Source of the DNA: Trichoplusia ni
Taxonomy: Eukaryota; Arthropoda; Insecta; Lepidoptera; Noctuidae
Assembly (NCBI RefSeq): GCF_003590095.1
Contig: NW_020800094.1
Coordinates: 124,001 to 188,000, forward strand
Direction of reading: 5' to 3'
DNA: 64,000 nt
The position numbers and the translations under genes were made by a program. Shown here piece after piece: positions 1-12,500 of the stretch. How positions within the stretch are numbered: position 1 is the first letter of the stretch; each line of letters begins with the position of its first letter. The notes under the pieces were generated by a model. The model worked only from the letters and a program-made list of their open reading frames with translations. It had not been told where the DNA came from and searched no databases.

Positions 1-479
1 TTCGATATGAAATAATTGTAATTAATACGGCATCTTGGATTATTGCTGGCTTCTTATTATGAACATTTATGTACGGCTTCGCGGGATTTATTGAAATGAG
101 AATTTTGATAGCGAAGGATTAATAAAACGAAAGTGAAACATAATGTGGGGATGGAATTAAACATAGACAACAGATAATTGATTAAAAGCTCACGCTCCGG
201 TACTCAGTGTTATTGGGTCAAATATTTATAAATTAAAAACTGGCCAGCACTTTAAAAGCACTTTTGGATGTTAAAAATTCACATATTTTAATTGTTCTTA
301 TACTCGATGAGTTAATTTCTCCGAAATAAAAAATTATGAACTGGCTTTTAAGTTGAATATACTATTGCTTATCCTGAATGTTACTCATGTCTTTTCGGTA
401 ATAGAGCTCTATATTCTTTATGATTTTATTGTGAAATATAAGACAAGGGCTCAAGATTTTGTTAATTTGACTACAAGAG

Positions 480-645
480 ACTAAAAGAGACTGTGACCCC
501 TCGAGTTTGTTTCGACATTTCTTCTCAGGGTAGTCAGATAGGAAATGTCGACTCCAGCGTTCTCAAAAAAAAATAAGAAGACATGTAAAAGTGATGATAT
601 ATCCTACTTACAGAATAAATGATTTCATTTCATTTCATTACAAGA
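480..645 (+). repeat. retroposon 3' end with TTTCA tail, copy 1
   Basis: This segment shares a long stretch with 32030-32450: both contain the phrase GAAATGTCGACTCCAGCGTT, a run around AGACATGTAAA, then GAATAAATGATTTCATTT. Here the tail repeats a TTTCA unit, typical of a non-LTR retroposon 3' end in Lepidoptera. The second copy is split by a Helitron. I infer a truncated retroposon; the family name is not known to me. Confidence 0.6.
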
Positions 646-1110
646 ACCCAAGTATCCAACTCTATCGAAGGTCCACGGCCAATCTCTATTACTTTTTATA
701 CGCTGTTTTTTTCATGAAGTTAGTTACTGTAAATAGAAAATCAAATAGGTAGGTAGTATTCCTACAACAAAACTCCTTTTTGTTATTGTGTTCGGCGCCT
801 TTAGGTCGCCGATTATACTTCACGCATGAAACGATTGGCCGATTTTTTTATGTAATAATTAAATATTTGGTAGGTTTGAATCTTAAAAAAATTCTTGCTG
901 TTTTTATACCATAACTACAATGCTATTTACTATTTATTAGTTAAACCACTATTTTAGGTCATCAAGTGGATTGATAGAAACGAAACGTAACGAAAGTGGG
1001 AAACTAGTTGTAACTATTAATTTATTAAGTGAGATATTTCAATTTTGAAATCACTACCCTAAATTGATAAAAATATTTTAGACTTTTTTTAGTTACTTTT
1101 TACGCCATAG

Positions 1111-1170
1111 GGATTTTAATCCATATATCGCAGGGAGGTGAAACTCCCTGCGATATATGGATTAAAATCC
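1111..1170. repeat. perfect 27-bp inverted repeat with 6-nt loop
   Basis: Positions 1111-1137 and 1144-1170 are exact reverse complements (27 of 27), separated by the hexamer GTGAAA. The RNA or single strand would form an uninterrupted hairpin. The homology stops sharply on both sides, so this is not the core of a larger visible TIR element. It could be a tiny foldback element, a hairpin-RNA source, or a scar of template switching. It lies upstream of the first visible glass exon, probably in an intron. Confidence 0.9.
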
Positions 1171-1510
1171 ACACATTCAAATCACATGCACAAAGCCAAA
1201 ATAAGAACACGTATTCGTCGATCACAGAAATCACATCTTTATCAGTGGGTTAGGGCAGATTGCATAAAAAGTATTGACGTATATTAGTGTATAGGTGTGA
1301 TGACGTACCCCACTCGTCTATCCTTGAAGTCAATTTCCCCATCCTCCTACTCACATAGATAGATAGAATATTCTTAATGCATACCACATAAGTACAGGAT
1401 TGGATATAAATAATTAGTAACTATCAATGGGCAGTCTTATCGCTAAGTGCGATCTTTTACAGACAGCCTTTGGATGGACTAAATATATTCACATATTTCT
1501 CTGATACCAG

Positions 1511-4500
1511 ATGATGGTGAACAATGGTGGCTACCCGTACTACGAGCACTACGGCGGCGCACCACTCTTCCCCACCATGAGCGTCAACGTCTCCATGAAC
1601 ATGACCATGCATGGCTGTCCACCAGAACAGCTGTGTTCACAGGTATTTGGAAACTGTGAAGTGAAATTTCATAAAGAAAATGTCTATTTCTTTGCTGTCT
1701 GATTACAAATTATTCTGCTAAGTTTAAGAATATTTAACATTAGTATTAGATTATCTTCTATTCAATGAATCGATAAGTATTACTTAAGTTTAAAAAAATC
1801 GTTCACATAGTACTTATGTAATTTGTGTCTTAAAACCAGTTCTTCCTTTGTTGATTCAATATCATATTATGCGAATTTCTTCACGAAGTGATGATCTTTA
1901 TAAATACGATTTATTAAAAAATAAATACTATAGTCAAAAAATAAAACCAACCGATACTTGCAGATGCAATGGAACCAGAACGCATCAACCCCGTCCGTGA
2001 ACGTGGTGTACCCTCAAACACAGAACGTGATCAGCTCGTCGACATACCCGTCAGCTACGTACTCCTTCACCGCCGACTTCAGGACACCGACGCAGAGCGA
2101 TCCCCTCATCACCGCCACCTCGACCTTTAAACCTCTCCTGCAGAACACTCCGAAACAAAACCCGAACTACTCCATATTCCAGCAGAAACCAAGTTATGCT
2201 AGCCCGAAGGCGTTAGGGCCGAGTCTGAAGAGGTCGCCTTCGAAGCTGTACGCTCAAGAGACGCAGAAGGAGCAGAATATGGGCAGCGGGTACCTGCTGA
2301 ACCATCAGGGGCAGATGCATCCTCAGGAGTATGGGTATACCGCCTGTGTCTCTTCGGGGAAAGTGCAGGTTAGTTGTTTCCTGATCATGAATACAGACTA
2401 CTCAAAATTAAAGAGTTACAAAGAGAAATCTCAAAGAAAATATGTTTTTATAAAGTCGTTAAAAAAGACGGTTGCCATCTTCGTATGAGAGATGACTATA
2501 AATTTTCGTATTCCTGCGTCGCCAACTATACTTGTTAAGAGAAATGTGATTAAAATTGCTTAAATATCTAGGTCATCGGGGAAAGGGAAGAGACGTTACA
2601 AAAAAAATCGTTCATAAAGCGAACTGACTTTTTTCGGAAAAAAATCCTTGAATATAGATGGAAAATTAGTCACCCACATCCACCGTACCGACTTATTGAC
2701 TAACGCCAGTTTACGTATCGTTTATCTTAGGTGGGAGCCCTAAGCGGGTGTTCAGAAGACGACGAACAGAAGCCAAATTTATGCCGAATCTGTGGCAAGA
2801 CTTACGCGCGTCCGAGCACGCTGAAGACGCACCTCCGTACGCACTCGGGCGAGCGGCCGTACCGCTGCGGGGACTGCAACAAGAGCTTCTCGCAGGCCGC
2901 CAACCTGACCGCACATGTCCGGACTCATACGGGACAGAAGCCGTTCAGGTCAGTTTAAACGGTTAGGTTGTAATTGTAAGCACTGGTAGGACTGTAGGAA
3001 TCGTTGAACTGAGCTTTATTACTTTTTGGGCGACTTCTAAAAAGAAGTTATCAATTTGTCTTCATTTTTTTTGTTATCTCGGGACTACCGACTAGGTAAA
3101 TAGATTCTGTTGACTTTTTTGGGAAACGTGATAAAGCTCTCATTTGGTCCCATAAAAAGTCATCAAGTTTTGCTGAGTAGTTTTTATTTGAGTCGGTTAG
3201 TAAAGTAACTACGTGTTGAAATTATTGAAATACTAGCTGTTGCCCGCGACTTCGTCCCCGTGGGTAGAAGATATAAGTTATGATTTATACCTGCCCTGAT
3301 TTTTCACATTTTCCATTGTATTTTGTTAATAATTTTGTTATAGTAGTACTACCAAGTATTATTACCTACTTATTTTCAGAAAACCGGCTTTGTTTCATAA
3401 ATATTAAGTACGTCCACCACCGTTTTATTTTAATAATCAATTTCCATATTTTCCACTCCTATTTAGATGTCCAATTTGCGACCGACGGTTCAGCCAAAGC
3501 TCAAGCGTGACGACTCACATGAGGACACACTCTGGAGAAAGGCCGTATCAGTAAGTCATAATAATAATTAAGTACTTATTTACTTCAGTAGGTAAATAAC
3601 GTTATCCTCTACTTGCAAAATGACAAATAAGGAACCAAAATCCTGATGGAAAACATTACAAGAATATACTGTATTATGTACTATGAATTAGCTTATGTAG
3701 TTGTTTTCTCTCTGATTTATTTTTTCTCAAACAGATGCAGATCCTGCAAAAAAGCCTTCTCAGACAGTTCGACGCTAACGAAACATCTTCGCATTCATTC
3801 TGGCGAGAAGCCATATCAATGCAAATTGTGTTTGTTGAGGTAAGAATAGTTTACGAGTAGATGGCAATTTCATATAAAATGAGTTTGGAATAGGAATGGC
3901 AAATAAGTATAGTACAAAGAGATAAATACCTAACTATGTAATATGAGGTATGGCTAAGAATACAACATGTAAGGTTAGGAATATATTCTATTTTCTTTAT
4001 AAGTCTCTCTTTGTAAAGAGATTGCTCTAGAGTCGGGAGATCAATACAATCAGAAATGAGGATAACGAGGTGGGGAGACAAACTTGTAAAGATAATACAA
4101 AAGCGAATGTACTTCAAGTACTGGTAAGAATGCATGGAACTGAAACTGATAAATAAATGCATAGAGGAAAAAATATTTTTACACGTTTTTGGGCCTAAAA
4201 AAATAGTTGAGCAGATTTATTAAATGTCTGTTTTATTTTTGCCCTGCTATAGCATCCACAGCTGGGTAAATGCCTTCCTTGAATCCTCTTTCTCTTTTTC
4301 CAAGCCTTGTTTCTAAACCATCATCATTGCTCCCGAACGGCTTGAGCGATTTCAATTTACTTTGTTTTGGATCGACCTATCGACCTATTTAAATGTTGTG
4401 GGGGTTGAAAGTTCTTTCCTGTCGGGGTATTTAATATTGATCTTGTAATAAAAACTCCTTTTCGTCCCCAGATTCTCTCAGTCCGGCAACCTGAACCGTC

Positions 4501-4544
4501 ACATGCGAGTGCACGGCAACATGTCGGGTGGGATGCTCGGCTGA
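1511..4544 (+). CDS. gl: Glass, C2H2 zinc-finger transcription factor (5' end missing)
   Basis: Glass is a nuclear DNA-binding activator needed for photoreceptor differentiation in insects. Six exons join in phase: 1511-1642, 1964-2368, 2731-2948, 3467-3550, 3735-3839 and 4472-4544, giving 338 codons and a TGA at 4542-4544. The protein carries five tandem C2H2 fingers (first Cys at about residues 197, 225, 253, 281 and 309) with TGEKP-like linkers and ends nine residues after the last histidine. Before them lie the Glass-specific segments [12 protein letters not shown] (first exon) and [10 protein letters not shown] (second exon). Finger 3 is the short exon at 3467 and finger 4 falls in the exon at 3735. 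Drosophila Glass is much longer at the N terminus, and 1511 follows a splice acceptor, so the in-frame ATG there is probably internal and the true start lies upstream. Family identity is near certain; the 5' boundary is open. Confidence 0.93.
3233..3319 (-). mobile_element. Helitron 3' fragment in a glass intron
   Basis: Read on the minus strand this ends in GCGGGCAACAGCTAG followed by T, the 3' terminus of lepidopteran non-autonomous Helitrons, and it matches the last roughly 87 bases of the intact element at 32141-32400. The 5' part is missing, with homology fading near 3319. It lies in the glass intron between the exons ending at 2948 and starting at 3467. Confidence 0.7.
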
Positions 4545-6547
4545 CACTTGCAGAGGTGCGGCCTGTCTGCCGTTTACATGTAGGACGATACGTCACTACA
4601 AGCGAAATGAAGGATTTGACATTATTAACGCATTTAGTAGTAGATTTGGAATTAATTGGGTATTTGACTGATAAAATTCAGTCCGTTTTATACATACCCA
4701 AAAATTTTAGATACATATTTTTCTTTTATTGCATAACCAAATAAATAAGATGAACTAATTCTACATCTATTATCAAGTCGGTAACCAAAGGGTCTACCAC
4801 CATGTCTTTGCGATTATGGAAGACAAGTTGCGTTTCTAACCCAACTTACTATTTAAAAAATTTACCATCTTTTTTTGTTTTATCTTAGTTTTTTTTATTA
4901 ATTGTACAAAATCATTTTTTAATACCAATTCAAGGTTTTTTTTCAAGAAACGGTTCATTAGACTTCTTTCCATCTTGCTTGAAATTTAGTTTATGGAATA
5001 AAGATTATGTGCAAAGTCGGGCGGCCTCTCGCTTTGACAACAGGAATATAAATGCGTAAGATAAGGTGGTAGCAAGTCTTTTCCAGTGAAGCTTACCTAC
5101 TTATTTTGGCCATTATCGCAAATTACCAATCTATTGTGTCTGGAATGAAACTGACAACATTATATTAGGAATATGAGAAACTTGATATCACCCCGTTTAA
5201 CCCTGCGCCAACGGCTACTGTTCCAAAGCTATTAGTAAATGCGTTTATCTTTTATATTGAGTGACAGTATTTGACAAACATGTTTTAATGTGCGTAATTA
5301 TGTTATGAAACATGTTATATGTATTTATATAGTACTTGACTAAACAAATATGTAACAAATTCAATTAAAACTATGAGGAACAAGTTAATGCTTGCGATTA
5401 TGTGCAGAACATAGATCGAGATGAGACATGACTTCTCTAAAATTGACATAAGCTAAGGTTCCCGAAAGGATTATTTAGAAAAAAATAAAGATTAGATTCA
5501 CGGATGAAAAATCACGATAAATTATTATTATTTAAGAACTTAGCTTTAAGTTTGTCATTTATTTCCAACTTTGACATTGTCATCATCAAAACTTTCAGCC
5601 CTCATTGTAAATATGATACTATGTGAAAATGTTTGTACATACCTATTTAGGATAATAATATGTAAGCATACAAATCAAGTATTAAATATCTAGTCATTAT
5701 CTTATAGCACTTTTATATTTACGGATACTAAATTGAGAAATTGTATTTCTGAAAATCTAAGATTATCTGATGGTCCTGTGAATAGACGTGTTTATGTAAG
5801 CAAACATCAATCACCGTTGTCAGTATTAGCATAGCTTTGTAAATGATTAAAATGAAATAAAGTTTAAATACTATCGTTGTTTTAATAAGACTTAATAAAT
5901 TCTGTTTACGGGAGCTGAAAATGCTGGAATACCACTGACTGTTGAATTTAATATTATGAATTCAATAGCACAGTAGCCGAGAGCACAGAATAAATTGAAG
6001 CATTTTACCAAAATAGTATTATTTTTAATCTGTTCCATCCTTATGTTTATTCCAGAACGCACCAGTAACATTCCCCAGAGGAAACTATATGAGGTTTTTT
6101 GTAGGTCTCGAATACCAAACCTGTGGAAATACAATGACCCATTTAATTAAGTACATGTAAAATGAATTTTAAAACAGAAAATTTTAAAGAATATTTTTGT
6201 CATTCTGAGCACTATTACTTATCTATGGTGTGCATAGGAAATTTCTAAAACTAAACTATTAGAAAGTGCCGTGAAGTGGACCTCTATACGAACCTTATAG
6301 TTTGACACATCATGATAACTCTGTGAGATTTCGTTCGTTGTCGAGATTAAAGTATTTCAATAATTTATGCCTGTTGGGTCAACCGGTGCTCTAAATCCAA
6401 CAAACTGATAGTCCTGTTATTCACATTACTGTTGTTTATTAGATACATAGCATTGATAGATTCTAATTTGGTTTAGAACTGTTGAAAAGTGTTACATCCC
6501 AACACAATTACATTTCGTGGTTGTAAATTGTTAATTTACCAATAAAT
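4545..6547. other. glass 3' UTR and glass-Oga intergenic region
   Basis: This is about 2 kb of AT-rich DNA between the glass stop and the Oga start. Possible poly(A) signals AATAAA occur near 4739-4747, 4996, 5482 and 5853, so the glass transcript end is unresolved. The last few hundred bases presumably include the Oga promoter and 5' UTR, but I see no TATA box or clear initiator. The short ORFs in it look random. Confidence 0.6.
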
Positions 6548-9500
6548 ATGACTGAAAGTTCGCCGGATGAACCAAGTTCAAATAGAAAGGACTTCATTTG
6601 CGGTGTTGTTGAAGGTAATTGTTGTATTAAAACTCTGAAATATGTCTTATAGTAAATCTATAGGTATATATCGCAATCTAAGTTTGTAATGAAGTGAATG
6701 ACCTAAGCTAAACTATTACAGGCTTTTACGGACGCCCGTGGACTACTGAACAAAGAAAAGATTTGTTTCAAAAGTGAGTATTGTTGATAATAACTATTAT
6801 ACTGAGAAATCATCATAATGAGCACTTTGTGTATCATTTACGTATTTTGTTTTGTTATTATTACACGACCTTCTTTCTCTTTCTTATCATAAAGCCGTAT
6901 TATTTACTAAATACTATATTCAATTATATTCTGGGTTTCTCTGTTTATTACAGCTGAATATTGAGTATCATAAAATTAGGTTACTTTTTGCATAATTTTG
7001 CATTGACTGTTATTCTTTGTAAACTGCATCAACTTTTAATAAAATTCCGAAATAAATATCAATGGTGCTGGTCACCTTCACACTCAGTCATGATATTTAA
7101 CACTTGACTGCTAACTGCTAAGTATTTGTTGGTGAAGGAAAATTCCATTTTATGTAAGGTTGAATTGAAACATTTCCAACAGTTTTATAATAATAAAACT
7201 TTCTAATTCTCCATTTGTTTAAACAGTTTCTGAATAAAACATCTGTGCATTAATATTAATCATCACTTTTTCTATACTGGAAGCAATTGCATGCCAATAT
7301 TCAACCAATTTATTAATATGATTTAATATTGCTTTCTCTTATACTTGGTCACAGAGTTTAAACCTAAAGGCCTCTGTGGCTAACACATTCTGGAAAAATC
7401 TTAATAAGCTGATGTGATACTTATTTAGTCTTTTTGCACTTCTTTTCTGTGATGGGAAATTAATAAAAAAAAAATATATATATTTCAGGTAATTAGCACC
7501 CATTTCCACAAAAAATCTAATTGCTTAAGAAATTAATCCTCTCAGTTTGGATTGAGCTTCTCATGTCTCTTTCTTTGCCCTTTGCGTATCAGGGCCTCTG
7601 TAAGCCTTTCGAAGAATTCCGCTAATAGTTATATAGCATTCAGATGTAATAACATCTTGTTGTGGTTAACATCATCATTGGTCAAGAACATGTTACATAT
7701 TAACACACAAATTAAACAATCAGACAGAAGGTTTTTCTCAGTTGTATGAATTACATAAATCAATCAATTAAATTTGATTGTAGGCAGTACAAAAACATGT
7801 ATGGCGGTTCCTTTCCTGTTTTATTTCAACTGACCATTTTCAGTGCAATGACCCATCTTTCCTTATTTTAATTTCACTATTTGTCTGGGTGTTCACATTA
7901 CTACATCACTTGAGATATTAGGAATCCTGTCAAACATATACTTCTTACTCATCCAACAAACAATGCCTTACTCTAACTTTTACACCATTCATTTCACCAT
8001 TTAAAAAAATTAAATTAGAAAGTAGGTCACTAAGTAGCTTGAGCTTGGACAATGCCTGGAATCTCTTCTGAACACTTCTCCTGATCCACTAAAGATTGTT
8101 AAATGTTGCCTATCTTTAACTACTTCCTAAGCGATCTGACTTGAGTGTAGAAACAGCTCAACTTACTTCAAAGCACAAATATCCCTTCATATTTTTCAAA
8201 TTCCAGGTTAAAGAAATGGGGCATGGACATGTACGTTTACGCGCCGAAAGACGATTACAAGCACCGCGCGTACTGGCGGGAGCTCTACACGGTGGAGGAG
8301 GCTGAACATCTGACGTCACTAATCTCCGCGGCGAAGGCCCAGGGCATCATATTCTGTTATGCATTGTCCCCAGGACTTGATATCACGTATAGCAGTCAGA
8401 AGGAGATTACAACCTTGAAGAGGAAGTTGGAACAGGTATTATTTTGTTTTATTAGCATGCTTTTAAGTTGTAAGAGATATAGGTTATTTAAGTACTTGTT
8501 AAAAAGTCTTTGGTTTTTATTTATCCATAATGTATATCGGATAATTTATACTGAGAGGAAAATTGAACTTTTCTTTTATTGGGCTTGGTACTAATAATTT
8601 CTTTCCATGTTTCATTTTACAATCAAATATTAAAGATTTGAATTTGATAATTGTTGATTTTAATCATCACATAAGTGAATCGATCTCAGGTTAGGTTAGG
8701 CTACGCTTGACGCGGTTAGTCCTTAGATGGATAGACCGTCTTTGTTAAGACGAGTTCCTCCGTTTTTCGGAAGTGACCCTCCCTGTTCACAATGTTGATT
8801 TCAATTTTTGTTCTTTCTAGGTGTCACAGTTCGGCTGCACTTGTTTCGCGCTGCTGTTTGATGATATTGAGCCAGAGATGAGTGAAGCAGACAAACAGAT
8901 ATTCCAAAGCTTTGCTCATGCACAAGTAAGTATTCTATTGGGGAAGAGGCATTAGTGAAGAAAATATGATAAGATGCTCAAACTGGTAACAAAAGTTTTT
9001 TAAATAAACAGTTCATTGAGGTTGGAAGCTACTTTATTGCATAACTAAAAATGCATATTTGTTTTGGAAACAAAGAGTCGTTTTTGGGGCTAGCCTACTT
9101 TACATGTCCGTCATTGCAGCTCCTATAAGCCAGAATGTACAATAAAATCAACACCACCAAAATCTTTAAGTTTGGTGTGACCAAGGTTAAACAATTGACT
9201 GCCTTGGAAACTAGAATGAAATTTAGTAAGCAGGGCTAAGAAATCAATATTCCACAGCGCTTGCTGACTGGTCACAGACCCTCATCTACTATTAATGCGT
9301 CCAGTGACCACCTTTTACTGCTATGTGACGACAGCCTGCCATCGTCCCCGCAGGTGTCGATCACCAACGAGATCCAGCAGCACCTGTCGCGGCCGCGCTT
9401 CCTGCTGTGTCCCACGCAGTACTGCAGCACGCGCGCGGTGCCCGCCGTCAGCAGCTCCGAGTACCTCAACACGCTCGGGACCAAGCTCGACCAGCAGATT

Positions 9501-12500
9501 GATATCATGTGGACCGGTATGTGCTGTCAAACTATAGACAGGGTTTTTTTTAAGACAATTCCCGTAGTAAGGAATTAAATCGATATAAATCCAAGTCACA
9601 TGCAATAAAAGACCCAGACTCGGAACAAGCGTTTCTGGTTCACACAAACGCTTGGCCTGAGCGGGGTTCGCACCCGCGTCACACGGTTATCCGAGTGGCT
9701 TAGGTAACCATTGTTTTATTAAGGATTTAGTTAATTTAGAAAATGTCCAATACGGCTTTTCTTTGCAGGACCGAAAGTGATATCGAAGACGTTAACAACA
9801 GAGTGTATCGAGGAAATCACGCAGGTGTTGCGACGACCTCCTGTCATCTGGGACAACCTGCACGCCAACGATTACGACCAGAAACGAATCTTTTTGGGTA
9901 AGTAGAGTACTGATAAAGTGACAAAAATAGAAAAAATACGGAGTGGTCTCAAGGCATGAAAAGAATAAATGATATTCTCTTAACATACAAAAATTAGCAT
10001 TATTCAGTGTATAAATATGTACTAATATGTAGGTATATTGTGTATAATTGTGTACCTCGCACTTTGCCAATGTACCTACTTCTAGTTATTTCTGAATTAC
10101 CCTACGGTTAACTAGTACTACTAGTAGAGTATGCCTCGGGCATTAAGTCCGCCTTGGTACGTACGAGTATTTTCATGCATCAGAAGTTTAAATAAATAAA
10201 TAAAAATCAACAATCATAAATTTTGGCGTAGACAAATCTGAAATCGAATTATTACTATTTTCACCCAGGTCCATACTGCGGGCGCTCCCCCGAGCTGATC
10301 CCGCTGCTGCGCGGCGTGCTCACGAACCCCAACTGCGAGTACAACGCCAACATGATCCCCATCTGGACGCTCGCGCACTGGGCCAGCTGCAGTCTGGACG
10401 CGCCGCAACATAGTCAGTATTATATACTTCTTATATACATCATATACATATCTATAAGAATATCACTCAGGCTATGTTTTGGAACCTTTGACTTCCCAGT
10501 CCTGTGGTCTCACCAATACGCGATCTATTATTTAAGATTATCTTGGAGTTGCCAACCAGTCATACAAACCCATTTAAAAGCCATTTGCGGCCAGATGATA
10601 CAGGCACATTGCACAGAACACGGACCTGTTCAGTGCAATGTGTATTTCTTATCTTTTTCGACACACATCTTACAATGAACCAAATAGCAATGACGTTTTA
10701 TAATAAAACTTTTAAATGAGTGGAAAGTGAGTAAATGAGTTTCAATGCAATAAAAATGTTTTGAATAAAGTATAATATCTGTATTCAGACATGAGAATAT
10801 TATACGTATAATATTTATGTTCTAAATAAATTACTATCATTTTCAACGTAGCGTGCACACAGTATAGTATTTAACTGACGTGATTGTGCCCGCAGTGGAG
10901 GCGGTGTCGTGGGACATAAAGCTGGAGCGCGAGAGCGAGCAGGGCGTGTGCGAGGACGACGCGCCGCTGCCGCTCGCCGCGCATGTCTACCATCACCGAC
11001 ACGCGCTCCGGTACTACTATACTTATATCTAATCAGCCAATAGGATACGTGTTATGCGTTTAACGTGACATTGTTTTAAACTGTCGAAACTTCTAACTGT
11101 GGAAGAATCTAAGGGAGGCCTTTGCCCTGCAGTGGGTCAGTAATGACTAAACAAAAGCAACTTCTAATTAGCTAACCTGAGAGAGTAAAGTAGAAACGAA
11201 CTCAGGTTTAAAAACAAAGTTATTATGGTAAAACAATGTTGTCTACACTTCATTAGTATTTAGTAAATGCTAAAAGAAAAAGTCAAAAGACGGCTAAGCT
11301 TTTCTCAGTTAAGACTACTCTTTCCCCATAGTCTGTTTTTCAATATTTACCTGCAAAATTTCAATATCACATATAAAATAAACGTTTTGCAGACAGGCCA
11401 TCAATGAGTGGTTGCCGGAGTTCTCAATCCCTAAGACTGCTCAGGGCCCTGTTATCAAGCCACAACCAACCATCACAGGTAATTATATTATAAGCTATAT
11501 TCTTTAAGTATCATGTGGTTTTATGTTCCAGGAATCATGTTTGGTTCAAGTTTAATGTTATATAGTCTTCACACAATTAACTGGATTCTTTTTTTTTATA
11601 TATATTGGACATCATTCACACAACGCCATCTAGTCTCAAACTAAGCAGAGCTTGTATTATGAGGACTAAAACACATAACATACTTATATATTTCTAAATA
11701 CATACATAATATAGATAGTTAAACTATTTTATAATATCACAAGAAATACGAGTTTGTTTTTAAAGTTTCTGTATCAATTACTATCAGGTCCATCTTTAAA
11801 TGAACAAAGGACTTTTGACAGCACCAATGGCCAAATGGTATTGATCACAGAAATTTCTCGGTGCTGGATTTATTTTTAATGAAAAAAAAACACCAAAACG
11901 ATTAAAATATTGAATATAATATATCAACTTCTAACTAAAACACTGGTTCCAGTGCCACCAGTCCCGATCATCCCGATCCTGCCGTCCGTGAACACGTGCA
12001 TGTCCCTGATGACGGCGACGTGCAACACGTCGACCACCTCCACGGCGGACATGGGCCCGTCCATCCCGACGGTCAACACCAGCCAGCTGCAGGCGCTCGC
12101 CGACGTATGCTCGGCTAGTATAGACAGACCGATATTATCTACGAGAGTGAGTTGTTGTATACGCCATTTGTAATGCAAATGCCCGTTGTTTGAACGATTG
12201 TGCTGTGGTTGGAGATAATGGTCTTGTTGATGTTTAGGGATAGTAGAGATAGTGTATGTTTAGCCCGTTGCTCCGTTCGTGAGGGCTTATAGGCGTAGCT
12301 TATAGAGTTTGCGTCGCATACAGCTGCACAAAAGCTTATTCACATTTGCACAATCATTTCAAATGAAATCATAGTATGAAGTTATTGTAATCCTAACTTT
12401 GTTTATTCTCATAAACCAAATTTAAATAAATTTTCACTACATGCTCATGTAACTAGAATAGGTTGAGATACTTTTTTGCAACATTATTCTTTATGTCGAC

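Larger units (their letters stand above)
1..1510. other. left-edge intron or upstream DNA of glass
   Basis: No coding exon can be supported here. The stretch ends in a plausible splice acceptor (pyrimidine-rich run then CAG at 1508-1510) feeding the first visible glass exon, so most or all of it is probably a glass intron. It contains a retroposon-type repeat at about 480-645 whose tail is a run of ATTTC-like units, and a perfect inverted repeat at 1111-1170; both are listed separately. The remainder is AT-rich sequence without recognisable features. Confidence 0.55.

Noticed and set aside
1111..1170. miRNA precursor
   Set aside because: The stem is perfectly paired and only 27 bp with a 6-nt loop, which does not fit a typical precursor; kept as an inverted repeat.
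8690..8705. Telomere-like TTAGG repeats
   Set aside because: Only two TTAGG units are present (GGTTAGGTTAGG), well within chance.
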